DNA of 64,000 nucleotides from Bacteroidales bacterium (GCA_017480345.1 JAFVAU010000022.1:1-64000); one strand, 5' to 3'. Positions 1-9,121 are shown, counted from the stretch's first letter. Notes: a model not told the origin generated them from the letters alone. Translations and numbers: made by a program.

Positions 1-1
1 C

Positions 2-610
2 ATCCGGATGCAGTTGGAGCGGAAACTCAGAGACATCCATGAAGGGCGAAGGAAGCCGATGGACTACAGCCTGATGCCCATCTATGTGCTGAGTTTCATC
101 AACTTCCATATCGGCCATGAGGACGACGGCATCCTGCAGGACGGGCTGGTGAGCAGTTACAAGATTTGCTCGCCCAAGACGGGGGAGGTGATGACGGACG
201 CGCTGTACTTCGGCTTTGTGGAACTGGGGCGGCTGGAAGTGCCCTTCGGCAAGCCGGAGCAGTGCAAGACGGTGGCGCAGCAACTGGCCTACTCCATGAA
301 GTACATGAACCGACTGAGCGAGTGCCCGAAGGAATTTGAGGACCGGCTGTTTCCGCTTCTTTTCCGGGCCAGCGCGTACGCGAACATGAATGTAAAACAA
401 CAACAGGAGGTAACCCACATTATGAGAACCGAACTGGACCGCATTGCAGAAAACGAGTATGCCCGGAAAGAGGGCCGCGAGGAAGGTCGTATGGAAGGCC
501 GTGAGGAGGCAAAGAAGGCAATGGTACAGAGACTCAGAGATTTAGGAGTGGATCCCCAGACCATCCAAAAGGCAAGCGGATTTACCAAGGAGCAAATTGA
601 CGCGCTATGA
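2..610 (+). CDS. Rpn/PD-(D/E)XK nuclease family transposase-like protein, 5' partial
   Basis: The reading frame is open to the left edge, so the N-terminal nuclease core is missing. The visible part (FINFHIG, YKICSPKTGEVMTDAL, FVELGRL, AYANMNVKQQQEV) resembles the C-terminal half of the PDDEXK_2 (Rpn recombination-promoting nuclease) proteins common in Bacteroidales. The charged tail with EGREEGRMEGREEA is the usual low-complexity helix of this family, followed by a short LGVDPQTIQKASGFTKEQI module. The stop codon overlaps the next ORF as ATGA. Family assignment is from pattern recognition; whether it still acts as a nuclease cannot be judged from the tail. Confidence 0.7.
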   Translation: MRMQLERKLRDIHEGRRKPMDYSLMPIYVLSFINFHIGHEDDGILQDGLVSSYKICSPKTGEVMTDALYFGFVELGRLEVPFGKPEQCKTVAQQLAYSMKYMNRLSECPKEFEDRLFPLLFRASAYANMNVKQQQEVTHIMRTELDRIAENEYARKEGREEGRMEGREEAKKAMVQRLRDLGVDPQTIQKASGFTKEQIDAL

Positions 611-795
611 GAACCGAACTGGACCGTATTACAGAAAACGAGTATGCCCGGAAGGAGGGTGAAGCCGCCGGAATTAAGAAGGGAATAGAGAAGGAAAAGA
701 AGGAAATGGCGCAAAAATTTCGGGATTTAGGAGTAGATCCCAAAATTATCCAACAGGCGACTGGTTTTACCAAAGAACAAATGGAAGCATTATGA
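607..795 (+). CDS. Duplicated C-terminal tail of the Rpn-like protein (62 aa)
   Basis: The 62-residue product aligns without gaps to the last 62 residues of the preceding protein, about 42 of 62 identical, both starting MRTELDRI and ending in the GFTKEQ module. It begins in the stop codon of the upstream gene (ATGA). The parent segment 422-610 and this copy are each 189 bp, so a unit holding exactly one tail ORF was tandemly duplicated. The copies are nearly identical at the start and diverge in the charged linker. It may be a free-standing translated tail or a relic. Confidence 0.6.
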   Translation: MRTELDRITENEYARKEGEAAGIKKGIEKEKKEMAQKFRDLGVDPKIIQQATGFTKEQMEAL

Positions 796-801
796 ATTTT
801 C

Positions 802-824
802 AGGCGGCCCGGGGAGGGCCGCCT
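802..824 (+). terminator. GC-rich hairpin after the Rpn-tail gene
   Basis: A perfect 9-bp stem (802-810 with 816-824) with a 5-nt loop lies 6 bp after the stop codon and is followed by a T-rich stretch. This fits an intrinsic terminator. Confidence 0.6.
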
Positions 825-835
825 TTGATGTTGTT

Positions 836-879
836 CAGAATCGGAATTTATTGCAGATTTGCAGTAAATTCCGATTCTG
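836..879. repeat. 15-bp perfect inverted repeat in a 320-bp intergenic region
   Basis: The arms 836-850 and 865-879 are exact reverse complements with a 14-bp spacer. They lie in the gene-free stretch 796-1115, which also holds the terminator and repeat copy A. No convincing -33/-7 promoter for the susC-like gene was found there. Confidence 0.7.
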
Positions 880-886
880 CTTTTGC

Positions 887-946
887 GGAATTTCATTCAT
901 ACGCCATCTCACTTCTATTATTACGGCATCCTGATGACTGCCTTGG
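887..946 (+). repeat. Dispersed intergenic repeat, copy A
   Basis: This 60-bp stretch aligns without gaps to 9024-9083, about 49 of 60 bases identical and mostly transitions. Both copies start GGAATTTCATTC and contain ATTACGGCA, and both lie upstream of + strand glycan genes. It is non-coding. Confidence 0.6.
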
Positions 947-1115
947 AATACAGCGTAGCAGCCGGGGTGTAAAAAACAGGTATGCCCTTTTATCACAAAG
1001 GCATAAATTAATCCCGACTTGGCCAAATAGCACGTCAAACTTTTTAACAAATAAGACAATCCCGAAAATACTAAATCCAAACCAAAAAACAACTTATTAT
1101 TAACCTTAAAACCAA

Positions 1116-4100
1116 ATGGTAATGTGTAAAAACAAACTTATTCTTGCCATCGCCGGCCTCTTTGTGGCCTTTGGCTTGAATGCACAGAACATTACTGTCA
1201 AGGGTACGGTGACTGACAACACCGGTGAACCCGTGATTGGCGCCGGTGTCGTCATCAAGGGTACGCTGAAAGGCGTCAGCACGGACCTTGACGGAGCGTA
1301 TTCCATTGCATGTGCTTCCAATGCCACGCTGGTGTTCTCTTTCATCGGCATGGAATCTCAGGAAGTTCCCGTCAATGGACGCACGGTCATCAATGTTACC
1401 CTGGCTCCCGATTCCGAGGCTCTGAAGGAGTCTGTTGTGACGGCTCTGGGTATGCGTCGTGAGGCCAAGGCCCTCGGTTACGCGGTCACTTCCGTGGACA
1501 CCGACGAACTGGTTGCCGCCAACACGGTATCCCCCGTCGCTTCCCTGCAGGGTAAAGTGGCCGGTGTGGAAATCAACCAGTCCGATGGTGGTCTGTTCGG
1601 TAGCACCAAGATCCAGATTCGTGGCGCCTCCACCCTGGGTAAGAACAACCAGCCTATCTACGTCATTGACGGCGTCATCCTGGACAATGCCATCTCCAAC
1701 ACCGGTGATGCCGACTGGGATGCCAACATCAACGACTATGGTAACCAGCTGAAGAACCTGAACCCGGACGACTTCGCCTCCCTCACCGTGCTGAAAGGCG
1801 CTGCCGCTACCGCCCTTTACGGTTCCCGTGGTCTGAACGGTGCTGTGGTTATCACCACCAAGCAGGGCCGCACCAACCAGGGCCTGGGTGTTACCTTCTC
1901 CCAGACCGTGGGCTTCGACACCGTGTATGACACCCCCGGCCTGCAGAGCGACTACCTCTGCGGTGACTTCGTAGGTTTAACCTACTACGGTGACGAATAT
2001 GAGCAGACCGGCAACCCCTGGTCCAACAACTTCGCCGCCTATGCCCGCAACGACAAAGGCGTCTTTTCTATGTACGACCAGTACTCCATCTCCGGTTGGT
2101 CCTGGGGTGCTCCCGTCGCCGCCTTCCGCGGCCAGCAGGCCGAACTCTTCGACGGCACCATGGGTACCATCGACACCTATCGCAACCGTTATAAGGATGC
2201 TTTCCAGACCGGCGTGAACACCAATACTCACATCGCCGTGAGCGGTGGTACGGACAAGACCACCTTCTACGCCTCCGGTTCCTACAAGTATGCCAAGGGT
2301 ACCACCCCCAACAATACTTTCAACCGTCTGTCCTTCCTGGCCAAGGCTTCCCACAAGATTACGGAGAAGTTTATCGTAGACGCCTCCTTCAACTTCACCA
2401 CCTCCACTCCCCGCAACGCCCAGAAGAACATTGGTGAGTACTTTGCCTCCAGTGCCAACCTTCCGGCCGAATACAACGTCGCTTACTACAAGGACAAGTA
2501 TAAGGGAGAGCACGGCGGTATCGCCAGCAGCGCGTATGGTGACAAATACCAGAACGTTCCTGCTACTGGCCTCTGGTGGGATATCTACGAAAACAACTAC
2601 CAGCAGACTGAAACCACCTTCCGTCCCACCCTGGACCTGACCTACAAGGCTTTCTCCTGGCTGGACTTCAAAGTGGGTGCCAACTACAACTACTACATGA
2701 TCCGCGGTGAGCAGAAGAACCCCGGTAGCGGCTATGCCAACCAGGGCGGCACTTATGCCCTGAGCAGCGAGACCACCCAGCAGATGAACTTCTACTATGG
2801 TGCCAACGCCAACTACCAGATCAATGAAGACTTCGAGATTCATGGCTTCCTGCGCGGTGAGTACTTCGACCAGCGTTCCCAGTACAACCGTTCCTCCACC
2901 AGCGGTGGCCTGGCCATTCCTCTGCAGTACTTCATCGAGAACTCCGTGAATACGCCCAGCCAGAGCGCCTATATCTATGGCACCAAGCGCATCACCTCCG
3001 CCGTGGGAGCCGTGGGAGCCAGCTGGAGAAACCAGCTCTTCCTGGACCTGACCGGACGTAACGACTGGTCTTCCTCCCTGGTTTATGCCGACGGTACCGG
3101 TAACTATTCCTACTTTTATCCGTCCGTATCCGGCTCCTGGATCATCAACGAGACCTTCAAACTCCCCAAGTGGATTTCCTTCATGAAGGTTCGCGCTTCC
3201 TGGGCTCAGGTGGGTAACGACACCTCACCTTACTACATCAATGCCGGTTACAACCTGAAGAAATCCTCTTTCGGTGGCAGTGGCAATACCTACTCCCTGG
3301 AGTTGAACAACCAGATCAAGAGCCTGGATCTCCGTCCGGAGCGCAAGACCTCCTGGGAACTGGGTCTGGACTGGCGCTTCCTGAACAACCGTATCGGCCT
3401 GGACTTCACCTTCTATAAGGAGAACACCCGTGACCAGATCATGTCCATCTCCGTTCCTTCCGTTTCCGGTATCTCCAGCGAGCTGATCAATGCCGGTGAC
3501 ATCCAGAACATGGGCTTCGAGGTGGCTCTGAACACCACCCCCATCGAGACCAAGGACTGGCGTTGGGATTTGGACTTCACCTATACCCGCAACCGCAACA
3601 AGATTATCTCCCTGCACGAGGACGTGGCCAACTGGATTGTTCTGGACGGCTCCGTGGACTACGGTAACTACCGTATCGGCTCCGTGGCCAAGGTGGGCGG
3701 TGAATACGGTCTCCTCATGACCGACTCCTTCCCCAACTACGATGAGCGCACCGGTTATCCTATCTGCGGATACGTCAGCAATTACCACACCATCTTCTAT
3801 CCCCGTTCCGGCGAAGTCCGTGAACTCGGTTCCATGAACCCCGATTTCCTGGGTTCCATGAACACCACGCTCCGCTATAAGAACGTTGCTCTCCGCATCA
3901 GTATGGACGCCCGCTTCGGCGGTTATGTGGCCTCCTACAACTCCCGTTATGCTACCGCTTACGGTCTTTCCAGCGAGTCCCTGAAATACCGCGAAGGCAT
4001 GCAGTGGACTTCTGAGATTCCCGGAGCCACCTATGGCATGACCTTCTATGATGGCTTCATTCCTCAGGCCGTATTCCGCGCCAATACCAAGAGCCCTCTG

Positions 4101-4484
4101 ACGGGTGAAGACATTGGTGGCATGACCTATCAGGAAGCCTATGAAAAAGGTTTGATGGAACCTGCCCACAAACAAGCCTATGGTTATTTCATCAACAGCT
4201 GGGGTAACGGTGTCATCAACGACGACTGGGTGAAGAAGCTGAACTACATCGCCCTGCGTGAAGTTACGATTTCCTGGAACCTGCCTACCAAGTGGGCCCG
4301 CGCCATCAAGGCTCAGGGACTCACCCTCAGCGCAACCGGTCGTAACCTCGCCTACCTGCTGAACACCGCTCCGAACCACGAGAATCCGGAAGCCGTCCGC
4401 GGTACCGGTTCCTCCAACTTCCGTATGCGTTCCTTCAGCCCGTACACGCGTAGTTTCCTGTTCACCATCAGTGCTCAGTTCTAA
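1116..4484 (+). CDS. SusC/RagA-family TonB-linked outer membrane receptor
   Basis: This 1122-residue protein imports oligosaccharides or other large nutrients across the outer membrane with its SusD partner. Residues 1-24 form a signal peptide ending LNAQ. A carboxypeptidase-regulatory-like domain spans about 26-97, and the plug domain about 115-250 includes the SusC signature ALYGSRGLNGAVVITTKQG. The rest is a long beta-barrel ending in the typical aromatic residue (SAQF). Length fits the family. The ATG at 1116 is followed directly by the signal peptide; a second ATG lies at 1122. The SusD-like gene follows after 28 bp. The nearby GH92 and CBM9 genes suggest an alpha-mannoside substrate, which is inference. 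Confidence 0.95.
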   Translation: MVMCKNKLILAIAGLFVAFGLNAQNITVKGTVTDNTGEPVIGAGVVIKGTLKGVSTDLDGAYSIACASNATLVFSFIGMESQEVPVNGRTVINVTLAPDSEALKESVVTALGMRREAKALGYAVTSVDTDELVAANTVSPVASLQGKVAGVEINQSDGGLFGSTKIQIRGASTLGKNNQPIYVIDGVILDNAISNTGDADWDANINDYGNQLKNLNPDDFASLTVLKGAAATALYGSRGLNGAVVITTKQGRTNQGLGVTFSQTVGFDTVYDTPGLQSDYLCGDFVGLTYYGDEYEQTGNPWSNNFAAYARNDKGVFSMYDQYSISGWSWGAPVAAFRGQQAELFDGTMGTIDTYRNRYKDAFQTGVNTNTHIAVSGGTDKTTFYASGSYKYAKGTTPNNTFNRLSFLAKASHKITEKFIVDASFNFTTSTPRNAQKNIGEYFASSANLPAEYNVAYYKDKYKGEHGGIASSAYGDKYQNVPATGLWWDIYENNYQQTETTFRPTLDLTYKAFSWLDFKVGANYNYYMIRGEQKNPGSGYANQGGTYALSSETTQQMNFYYGANANYQINEDFEIHGFLRGEYFDQRSQYNRSSTSGGLAIPLQYFIENSVNTPSQSAYIYGTKRITSAVGAVGASWRNQLFLDLTGRNDWSSSLVYADGTGNYSYFYPSVSGSWIINETFKLPKWISFMKVRASWAQVGNDTSPYYINAGYNLKKSSFGGSGNTYSLELNNQIKSLDLRPERKTSWELGLDWRFLNNRIGLDFTFYKENTRDQIMSISVPSVSGISSELINAGDIQNMGFEVALNTTPIETKDWRWDLDFTYTRNRNKIISLHEDVANWIVLDGSVDYGNYRIGSVAKVGGEYGLLMTDSFPNYDERTGYPICGYVSNYHTIFYPRSGEVRELGSMNPDFLGSMNTTLRYKNVALRISMDARFGGYVASYNSRYATAYGLSSESLKYREGMQWTSEIPGATYGMTFYDGFIPQAVFRANTKSPLTGEDIGGMTYQEAYEKGLMEPAHKQAYGYFINSWGNGVINDDWVKKLNYIALREVTISWNLPTKWARAIKAQGLTLSATGRNLAYLLNTAPNHENPEAVRGTGSSNFRMRSFSPYTRSFLFTISAQF

Positions 4485-4512
4485 GCCGCATTACATTAGC
4501 AATTAAAAGAAG

Positions 4513-6504
4513 ATGTATATGAAAAATAATATTTTCAAACTTTTCGCGGCTGTGGTTCTTGCCGGTTTGCTCCTGGGCGCCTGCAACAAATCCGAGTACG
4601 CGAAGATTAACACAAACCCTGCCTCTGTGGGTGAGGGTAATCCTTCTTACCTGTTCACGCAGGGATACCTCAATTTTGAACCTTCTTCCTATCTGTACTG
4701 GTACTACATCAGCAAGATCGTGAAGAACTTCGACCAGGTGAACGGCGGCAGCACCTCCGACACCTATAACACCATGGGCGAACTGGGCGGTATCGGCTCT
4801 CAGTGGATGGATGTCCGCAAATATGAGAACGAGATGAAGTACCAGATCTCCCTGTTGCCGGAAGAGGAGCGGTCCAAGTACGACCAGATGGTGGCCATCA
4901 TGAATATCATGTCCAACTACCTGGCCATCCTGGATTCCGACCTTTACGGCTCCATGCCTTATTCCGAGGCTGGACAGGCCCGTTACGGCGGCACCCTCAC
5001 CCCTAAGTATGACACCCAGACAGAAATCTTCGATGCCGCTCTGAATGAGCTGAACAATGACATTGACAAGCTCAAGAACGCTACGGACCAGATTAGCCTT
5101 GGCGGTCAGGACCCCATGTACAGTGGTAACACCGGCAAGTGGGTGAAGGTGGCCAATGGCGTCAAGCTCAAAATCGCTGTTCGTCTCCTGCACCAGAACA
5201 AGGCAAAGGCCCTACAGATTGCCCAGGAAGTGGCTGCTTCCGACGACAACATCATGACCACCGGAGACTCCTTCATCTTCAACAAGGGTAGGAGCAGTGA
5301 CAATGACATGGGAGACTATGCCTTCCACTTCGGCAATGGCGTCGAGGGCATGGGTACGGCCAACAAGACCATCGTGGACTTCATGAAGAAGAACCTGGAT
5401 CCCCGTGTATTCATTTTCTACGGAAAGAACAGTTTCAACTCCGAGGTTGTGCAGGCTTTCTTCGATGCCCAGGCTATCGCCGAGGCCGAAGAGGCTACCA
5501 AGGCTCCTGAGATTCCGGACTACATCATGGATGAAATCATCTACTCCACCGAGGATGTAGAAATTGAGGTTGCAGATAAGGATGGCAACAAAGTCAAGAA
5601 GACCGTTACCAAGAAGGTGTTCGAATCATGGGACGGTCTGGGCGAGCCTTGGGTCCGTATCCAGGGTGTTCCCCGTGGTGTGAACATCAGCCAGCTTCCC
5701 GAATATCTGAGTGGCAACAACTACTTTGATACCGATAAGTGGAAAGTAAGCCTGAACGGTTCTGACAAGACCTACAGCCCGTATTCTTCCCAGAACGAGC
5801 GTCTGGTCCGCGGCCGCTGCGGCGCCTACACCTTCCCTACCAAACCCGGACGTACTCTCCAGCTGGCCCAGAATGTGGGCTACAACAACGGTATTCCGTG
5901 GTATGGCCTGGGCCTGACCGCCGCCGAGGTTAACCTATACCTGGCCGAGCTCAGCCTCGCCGGTGCTTCCCTTCCCAAGACGGCTGCCCAGTACTTCGAA
6001 GAAGGTGTCCGTGATTCCGCCATCGAGTACAACACGTACGCTACGCTGAACCAGATTCCTTATATCGACAAAGACCACACCTCCGACATCGATGGTGACG
6101 AAATCATCGCCATCACCGATGACATGATTGACGACATGCTGGCCAGCGCCGACTACCAGCTCACCGGCAACCACGCCGACGACCTGGAGAAAGTATACAT
6201 CCAGCAGTACCTGCACTTCATGTATCAGCCGGTTGAGCAGTTTGTGACGGCCCGTCGTGGCGGTATTCCCAAGATTGGCAGCGCCTATATTCCTTGGAAT
6301 ACGGAATACGATCCCACCATCATCCCCCGCCGTCTGTATGTGACCCAGCCTAACGAAACCGATAAGATGAAGGATGTGAAGATTGCCGCCTTCCAGGAGC
6401 AGGGCTTCTCCTTCACCACCGGTGACGCCGGCGCCACGCTCAACACCGAGCGCGTATGGTACGACAAGGGTGCTCCTCAGTGGGGTGCCGGTCCTAACCT
6501 TTAA
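4513..6504 (+). CDS. SusD/RagB-family nutrient-binding outer membrane lipoprotein
   Basis: This 663-residue surface lipoprotein is the ligand-binding lid of the preceding SusC-like channel. The signal peptide ends in the lipobox LGAC, with lipidated Cys24. The following KINTNPASVG and YLFTQGYLNF segments and the C-terminal pattern (YHF-type helices, TARRGGIP, IPRRLYVTQPNE) match the SusD-like_2 branch rather than classical SusD. Residues around 345-365 form a lysine- and acid-rich insertion (VADKDGNKVKKTVTKK). ATG at 4519 is an alternative start. A terminator follows directly, so susC and susD end one transcript here. Confidence 0.93.
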   Translation: MYMKNNIFKLFAAVVLAGLLLGACNKSEYAKINTNPASVGEGNPSYLFTQGYLNFEPSSYLYWYYISKIVKNFDQVNGGSTSDTYNTMGELGGIGSQWMDVRKYENEMKYQISLLPEEERSKYDQMVAIMNIMSNYLAILDSDLYGSMPYSEAGQARYGGTLTPKYDTQTEIFDAALNELNNDIDKLKNATDQISLGGQDPMYSGNTGKWVKVANGVKLKIAVRLLHQNKAKALQIAQEVAASDDNIMTTGDSFIFNKGRSSDNDMGDYAFHFGNGVEGMGTANKTIVDFMKKNLDPRVFIFYGKNSFNSEVVQAFFDAQAIAEAEEATKAPEIPDYIMDEIIYSTEDVEIEVADKDGNKVKKTVTKKVFESWDGLGEPWVRIQGVPRGVNISQLPEYLSGNNYFDTDKWKVSLNGSDKTYSPYSSQNERLVRGRCGAYTFPTKPGRTLQLAQNVGYNNGIPWYGLGLTAAEVNLYLAELSLAGASLPKTAAQYFEEGVRDSAIEYNTYATLNQIPYIDKDHTSDIDGDEIIAITDDMIDDMLASADYQLTGNHADDLEKVYIQQYLHFMYQPVEQFVTARRGGIPKIGSAYIPWNTEYDPTIIPRRLYVTQPNETDKMKDVKIAAFQEQGFSFTTGDAGATLNTERVWYDKGAPQWGAGPNL

Positions 6505-6519
6505 TATTTGATCTTTCAT

Positions 6520-6548
6520 GAGGTGGGGCTCCAAACCCCACCTCTTTT
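6520..6548 (+). terminator. Intrinsic terminator after susCD
   Basis: A perfect 9-bp stem (6520-6528 with 6536-6544) and 7-nt loop are followed by TTTT, 16 bp after the susD stop. It would be translated if the next gene began at 6508, which argues for the later start at 6556. Confidence 0.8.
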
Positions 6549-6555
6549 ATCTGAT

Positions 6556-7203
6556 ATGTATATGTTCAGAAAAATCACAAGTATTGTTTTGCTACTGTGC
6601 ATGGGACTTGCCGCATCGGCCCAAAGCCCTATTTACCTGTTCCCGGAATTTACCAAAGGAACGGTGGCGCTGAAGAACCATACTTTTGTAAAGACCACGT
6701 TCAACTACGACACCTTCCACGATAAGCTCCTTTACATGGACGGCGATCAGCAAATGGAACTTTCGGACTTTTCCAATGTGGCCACCATCTTTATCGGAGA
6801 CCGCACTTTCATCCCCGAAGGGCGCCTGCTGTACGAAATGGTAGACCTGGGAGAAAGTCCCTCCAAACTGCTCATCCGCTGGCACCAGAAGAAGAACCCC
6901 ATGGGTAAAAAAGGCGCTTACGGGCAAGTGGCCGAAGGAACCGGTGCTGTTTCCCTGGACCCTGAGTATTACAGTATCTCCCTCAAGGCCAGAGGCGGAG
7001 AACAGGTCTTTGACACAATAGTGGAAAACTCCTACGGCCTTCTTTTGAACGGAAAATTAAAGAAGTTCAGTGACCGCAAGTCTTTCCTCAAACTGTTTCC
7101 GGACAAGAAAGAGCGCATTCAGGAATTCATTGACAGGGAGCACATCCTTTTCACGAATCCGGAGGACGTGATAGCTGTAGCGCGCTTCGCAGTAGCCGAC
7201 TAA
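6556..7203 (+). CDS. Exported hypothetical protein
   Basis: I do not recognise the family beyond a Bacteroidales-type exported protein. The 215-residue product starts MYMFRK and has a clear signal peptide ending AASAQ. The mature part is mixed alpha/beta with no obvious repeats or metal motifs, and ends in a lysine- and acid-rich helix (DRKSFLKLFPDKKERIQEFI). The longer frame from 6508 runs through the susCD terminator, so ATG 6556 (or 6562) is chosen. It probably has its own transcript, because terminators lie on both sides. Confidence 0.75.
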   Translation: MYMFRKITSIVLLLCMGLAASAQSPIYLFPEFTKGTVALKNHTFVKTTFNYDTFHDKLLYMDGDQQMELSDFSNVATIFIGDRTFIPEGRLLYEMVDLGESPSKLLIRWHQKKNPMGKKGAYGQVAEGTGAVSLDPEYYSISLKARGGEQVFDTIVENSYGLLLNGKLKKFSDRKSFLKLFPDKKERIQEFIDREHILFTNPEDVIAVARFAVAD

Positions 7204-7214
7204 CCCATCTCCCC

Positions 7215-7243
7215 AAGGGTGGCCCTTACGGGTCGCCCTTTTT
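7215..7243 (+). terminator. Intrinsic terminator
   Basis: An 11-bp stem with two G-U pairs (7215-7225 with 7230-7240), a TTAC loop and a T run follow the small exported protein. Nothing else was seen between it and 7371. Confidence 0.75.
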
Positions 7244-7371
7244 CTGTCCCGGCGGATTAGCTTTCGAAACCAATTTGTGCAAAAAGGCCGTGGATCGCAC
7301 GATGTGATGTCGAAAGCGACAGTAATCTGAGCGATAATCGGCCCAACTGAAGGCTTTCATGATTAGACCTT

Positions 7372-8814
7372 TTATTTCTGGAATAAATCCTCCATCGTAA
7401 TAACCTTGTCAAAGCGAGAGGAATATTCGTTTCTTTTAAGACCATAGGTAGTAACAAGAACGGACATGACCGTCTTATTGCTGCCTATAATCTCCTGTAC
7501 TCTCTCCATCCGGTTCAGCAGTGCGGTGTTATAGCTTTTTGTGACATCAAATGTTCCACGCGTAAACTTCATTTCGCACATACAGATGAAACGATCGTCC
7601 CTGTTTATGATAAGGTCGATGGATGCCCCTTTTTTCGCAGATTCTGAAGGGATGTTCCAGGGTGATTCGCTGGTGATAACTCCCGCTATCCCCAAAGCCT
7701 GTTTGATCTGCTTAATGTGGTTCCAGCATATATCCTCAAACGCAAGCCCCATCCACGAAATCACCGCAGGAGATTTCTCATGGGCCTGCCAGTATTTGTC
7801 TTTCCCGGTATTCCCTTTTACATGTTTAAGGTAAAAAACACAGAACGGGTCCATTACCTTATATCGGGGATCCGTTTCTCCAAAGGGAATGTACTCCCGG
7901 ATAAGTTTGCTCTTTTGAAGGGCCGATAAATTATCTGACAAAGTTCCTCCTGAAGAGAATCCGCCCTTTCTAATCAGTTCATCTCTGGTTAGACCAGCTC
8001 TGACGCTGGAAAGCGTCGTAATGATTTTTTTGAGCTCTCCCGGACTTGAAAATTGAGATGTGAACAGCCGGTCAAATTCATCCTTCAGTGGGGCATCGTC
8101 TTCAAAGAGAATGGCATCAATGTTCTGCGCCATGCTCATCCCTTTTCTAATTTGGTCTAAATAGTATGGGATTCCTCCGAAGGCAAGATAAGCGTGACAT
8201 ATATCATATTCGTCAAAATGAAGCCCATCGGCCTTTAAGAACTCACGGCATTCGTGCAATGTGAAGGGAGAGACATAAATGGATGCGGTTACGCGGCCAT
8301 ATAGACCTCCTTTGTTATTGATTAGTTTATCTGAAATCCATGAGGTGGCGCTTCCACAGACCACCATTTTTACATTGTTTCGGGCAAGGCACCAGTCGTT
8401 GCAAAAATGTTCAAAAGCGGGAAGGAAACTGGACTTAGGGGTGTCCATCCATGGTAGTTCATCGATGAAAAGGATCATCTTTCGCCCATTATTTTTACTT
8501 TCAAGCAGTTTCTCAAGCATATAAAAGGCTTCTGACCAACTGGTGGGTACGTGTTCCGAACTATCCAAGCCATAGGATCGCATAGAATAATAGAACTCTT
8601 GAAGCTGGAGCCTCATAAGATTCTGCTTTCTTTGTTTTGTAACATCATCTACCGGAGAAACAGCGGTGTGTTTAAAACTGAATTCCCCTTCAAAGAATTG
8701 ATTGATTAAGAAGGTTTTTCCCACTCTTCTTCTGCCGTATACAGCAATGAGCTGTCCCCTGTCTTTGTTGATGGCGGCTTCCAGTTTCTCTAATTCCAGT
8801 TTACGTCCAATCAT
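7372..8814 (-). CDS. AAA+ ATPase of the archaeal-ATPase/DUF234 type
   Basis: This is a 480-residue predicted cytoplasmic P-loop ATPase. Walker A is GRRRVGKT at 27-34 and Walker B is MILFIDE at 113-119. A CGSATSW sensor-like segment follows, and the C-terminal half resembles the DUF234 nuclease-like domain (FEDICWNHI, then IDLIINRDDRFICMCEMKF, a PD-(D/E)XK-like D...E-x-K arrangement). The family is widespread in Bacteroidetes and archaea with no settled role. The gene is visibly AT-richer than its neighbours and opposite in strand to the surrounding glycan genes, which suggests insertion by transfer. Its promoter region carries a palindrome that could be an operator. Confidence 0.85.
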   Translation of the reverse strand: MIGRKLELEKLEAAINKDRGQLIAVYGRRRVGKTFLINQFFEGEFSFKHTAVSPVDDVTKQRKQNLMRLQLQEFYYSMRSYGLDSSEHVPTSWSEAFYMLEKLLESKNNGRKMILFIDELPWMDTPKSSFLPAFEHFCNDWCLARNNVKMVVCGSATSWISDKLINNKGGLYGRVTASIYVSPFTLHECREFLKADGLHFDEYDICHAYLAFGGIPYYLDQIRKGMSMAQNIDAILFEDDAPLKDEFDRLFTSQFSSPGELKKIITTLSSVRAGLTRDELIRKGGFSSGGTLSDNLSALQKSKLIREYIPFGETDPRYKVMDPFCVFYLKHVKGNTGKDKYWQAHEKSPAVISWMGLAFEDICWNHIKQIKQALGIAGVITSESPWNIPSESAKKGASIDLIINRDDRFICMCEMKFTRGTFDVTKSYNTALLNRMERVQEIIGSNKTVMSVLVTTYGLKRNEYSSRFDKVITMEDLFQK

Positions 8815-8839
8815 GGCTGTGAATGTTTATTCTTAGCCA

Positions 8840-8871
8840 CAAAGGTATATAATAATTTCATTTTGGCCAAA
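8840..8871 (-). promoter_or_regulatory. Promoter of the AAA+ ATPase gene
   Basis: On the minus strand TTTG (8868-8871) is followed after 20 bp by TACCTTTG (8840-8847), the Bacteroidetes -33/-7 consensus. It leaves a leader of about 20 nt before the ATG at 8814. The -33 box lies within the left arm of the palindrome at 8861-8894. Confidence 0.7.
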
Positions 8872-8934
8872 TATAAATTTATATTCAGCCAAAACAGGGG
8901 TTCCCCATTCGGTTTTGGCCGAATATGCGAATTT
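8861..8934. promoter_or_regulatory. Three copies of a 14-bp box, two forming a 34-bp palindrome
   Basis: The box TTTTGGCYRAATAT occurs at 8861-8874 (+), 8881-8894 (-) and 8913-8926 (+). The first two form a palindrome centred on AAATTT, and the first overlaps the ATPase -33 box. This is what an operator for a dimeric repressor looks like. The rest of the gene-free stretch 8815-9145 holds only repeat copy B and a weak promoter for the CBM9 gene. Confidence 0.65.
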
Positions 8935-9023
8935 TAACATGTCAATTCTCCATCGGATAATCCCTCCATCCGGTTCGACAGCACGGGAGCAAGTGTTATC
9001 CTATCAATAAATTGTTTTGAATC

Positions 9024-9083
9024 GGAATTTCATTCGCACATCATCCCATTTTTATCATTACGGCACCCTGCTGACTGCATTGG
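9024..9083 (+). repeat. Dispersed intergenic repeat, copy B
   Basis: This is the partner of 887-946, about 82% identical over 60 bp with no gaps. It lies about 60 bp upstream of the CBM9-like lipoprotein gene. Confidence 0.6.
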
Positions 9084-9113
9084 GCCGCCCTTTTTTTATC
9101 GGCAGAAAAATAG

Positions 9114-9121
9114 TACATTTG
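9114..9121 (+). promoter_or_regulatory. -7 box of the CBM9-GH92-manA cluster
   Basis: TACATTTG matches the TAnnTTTG consensus 24 bp before the ATG at 9146. No good -33 TTTG is visible at the right spacing, so this is tentative. Confidence 0.4.
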
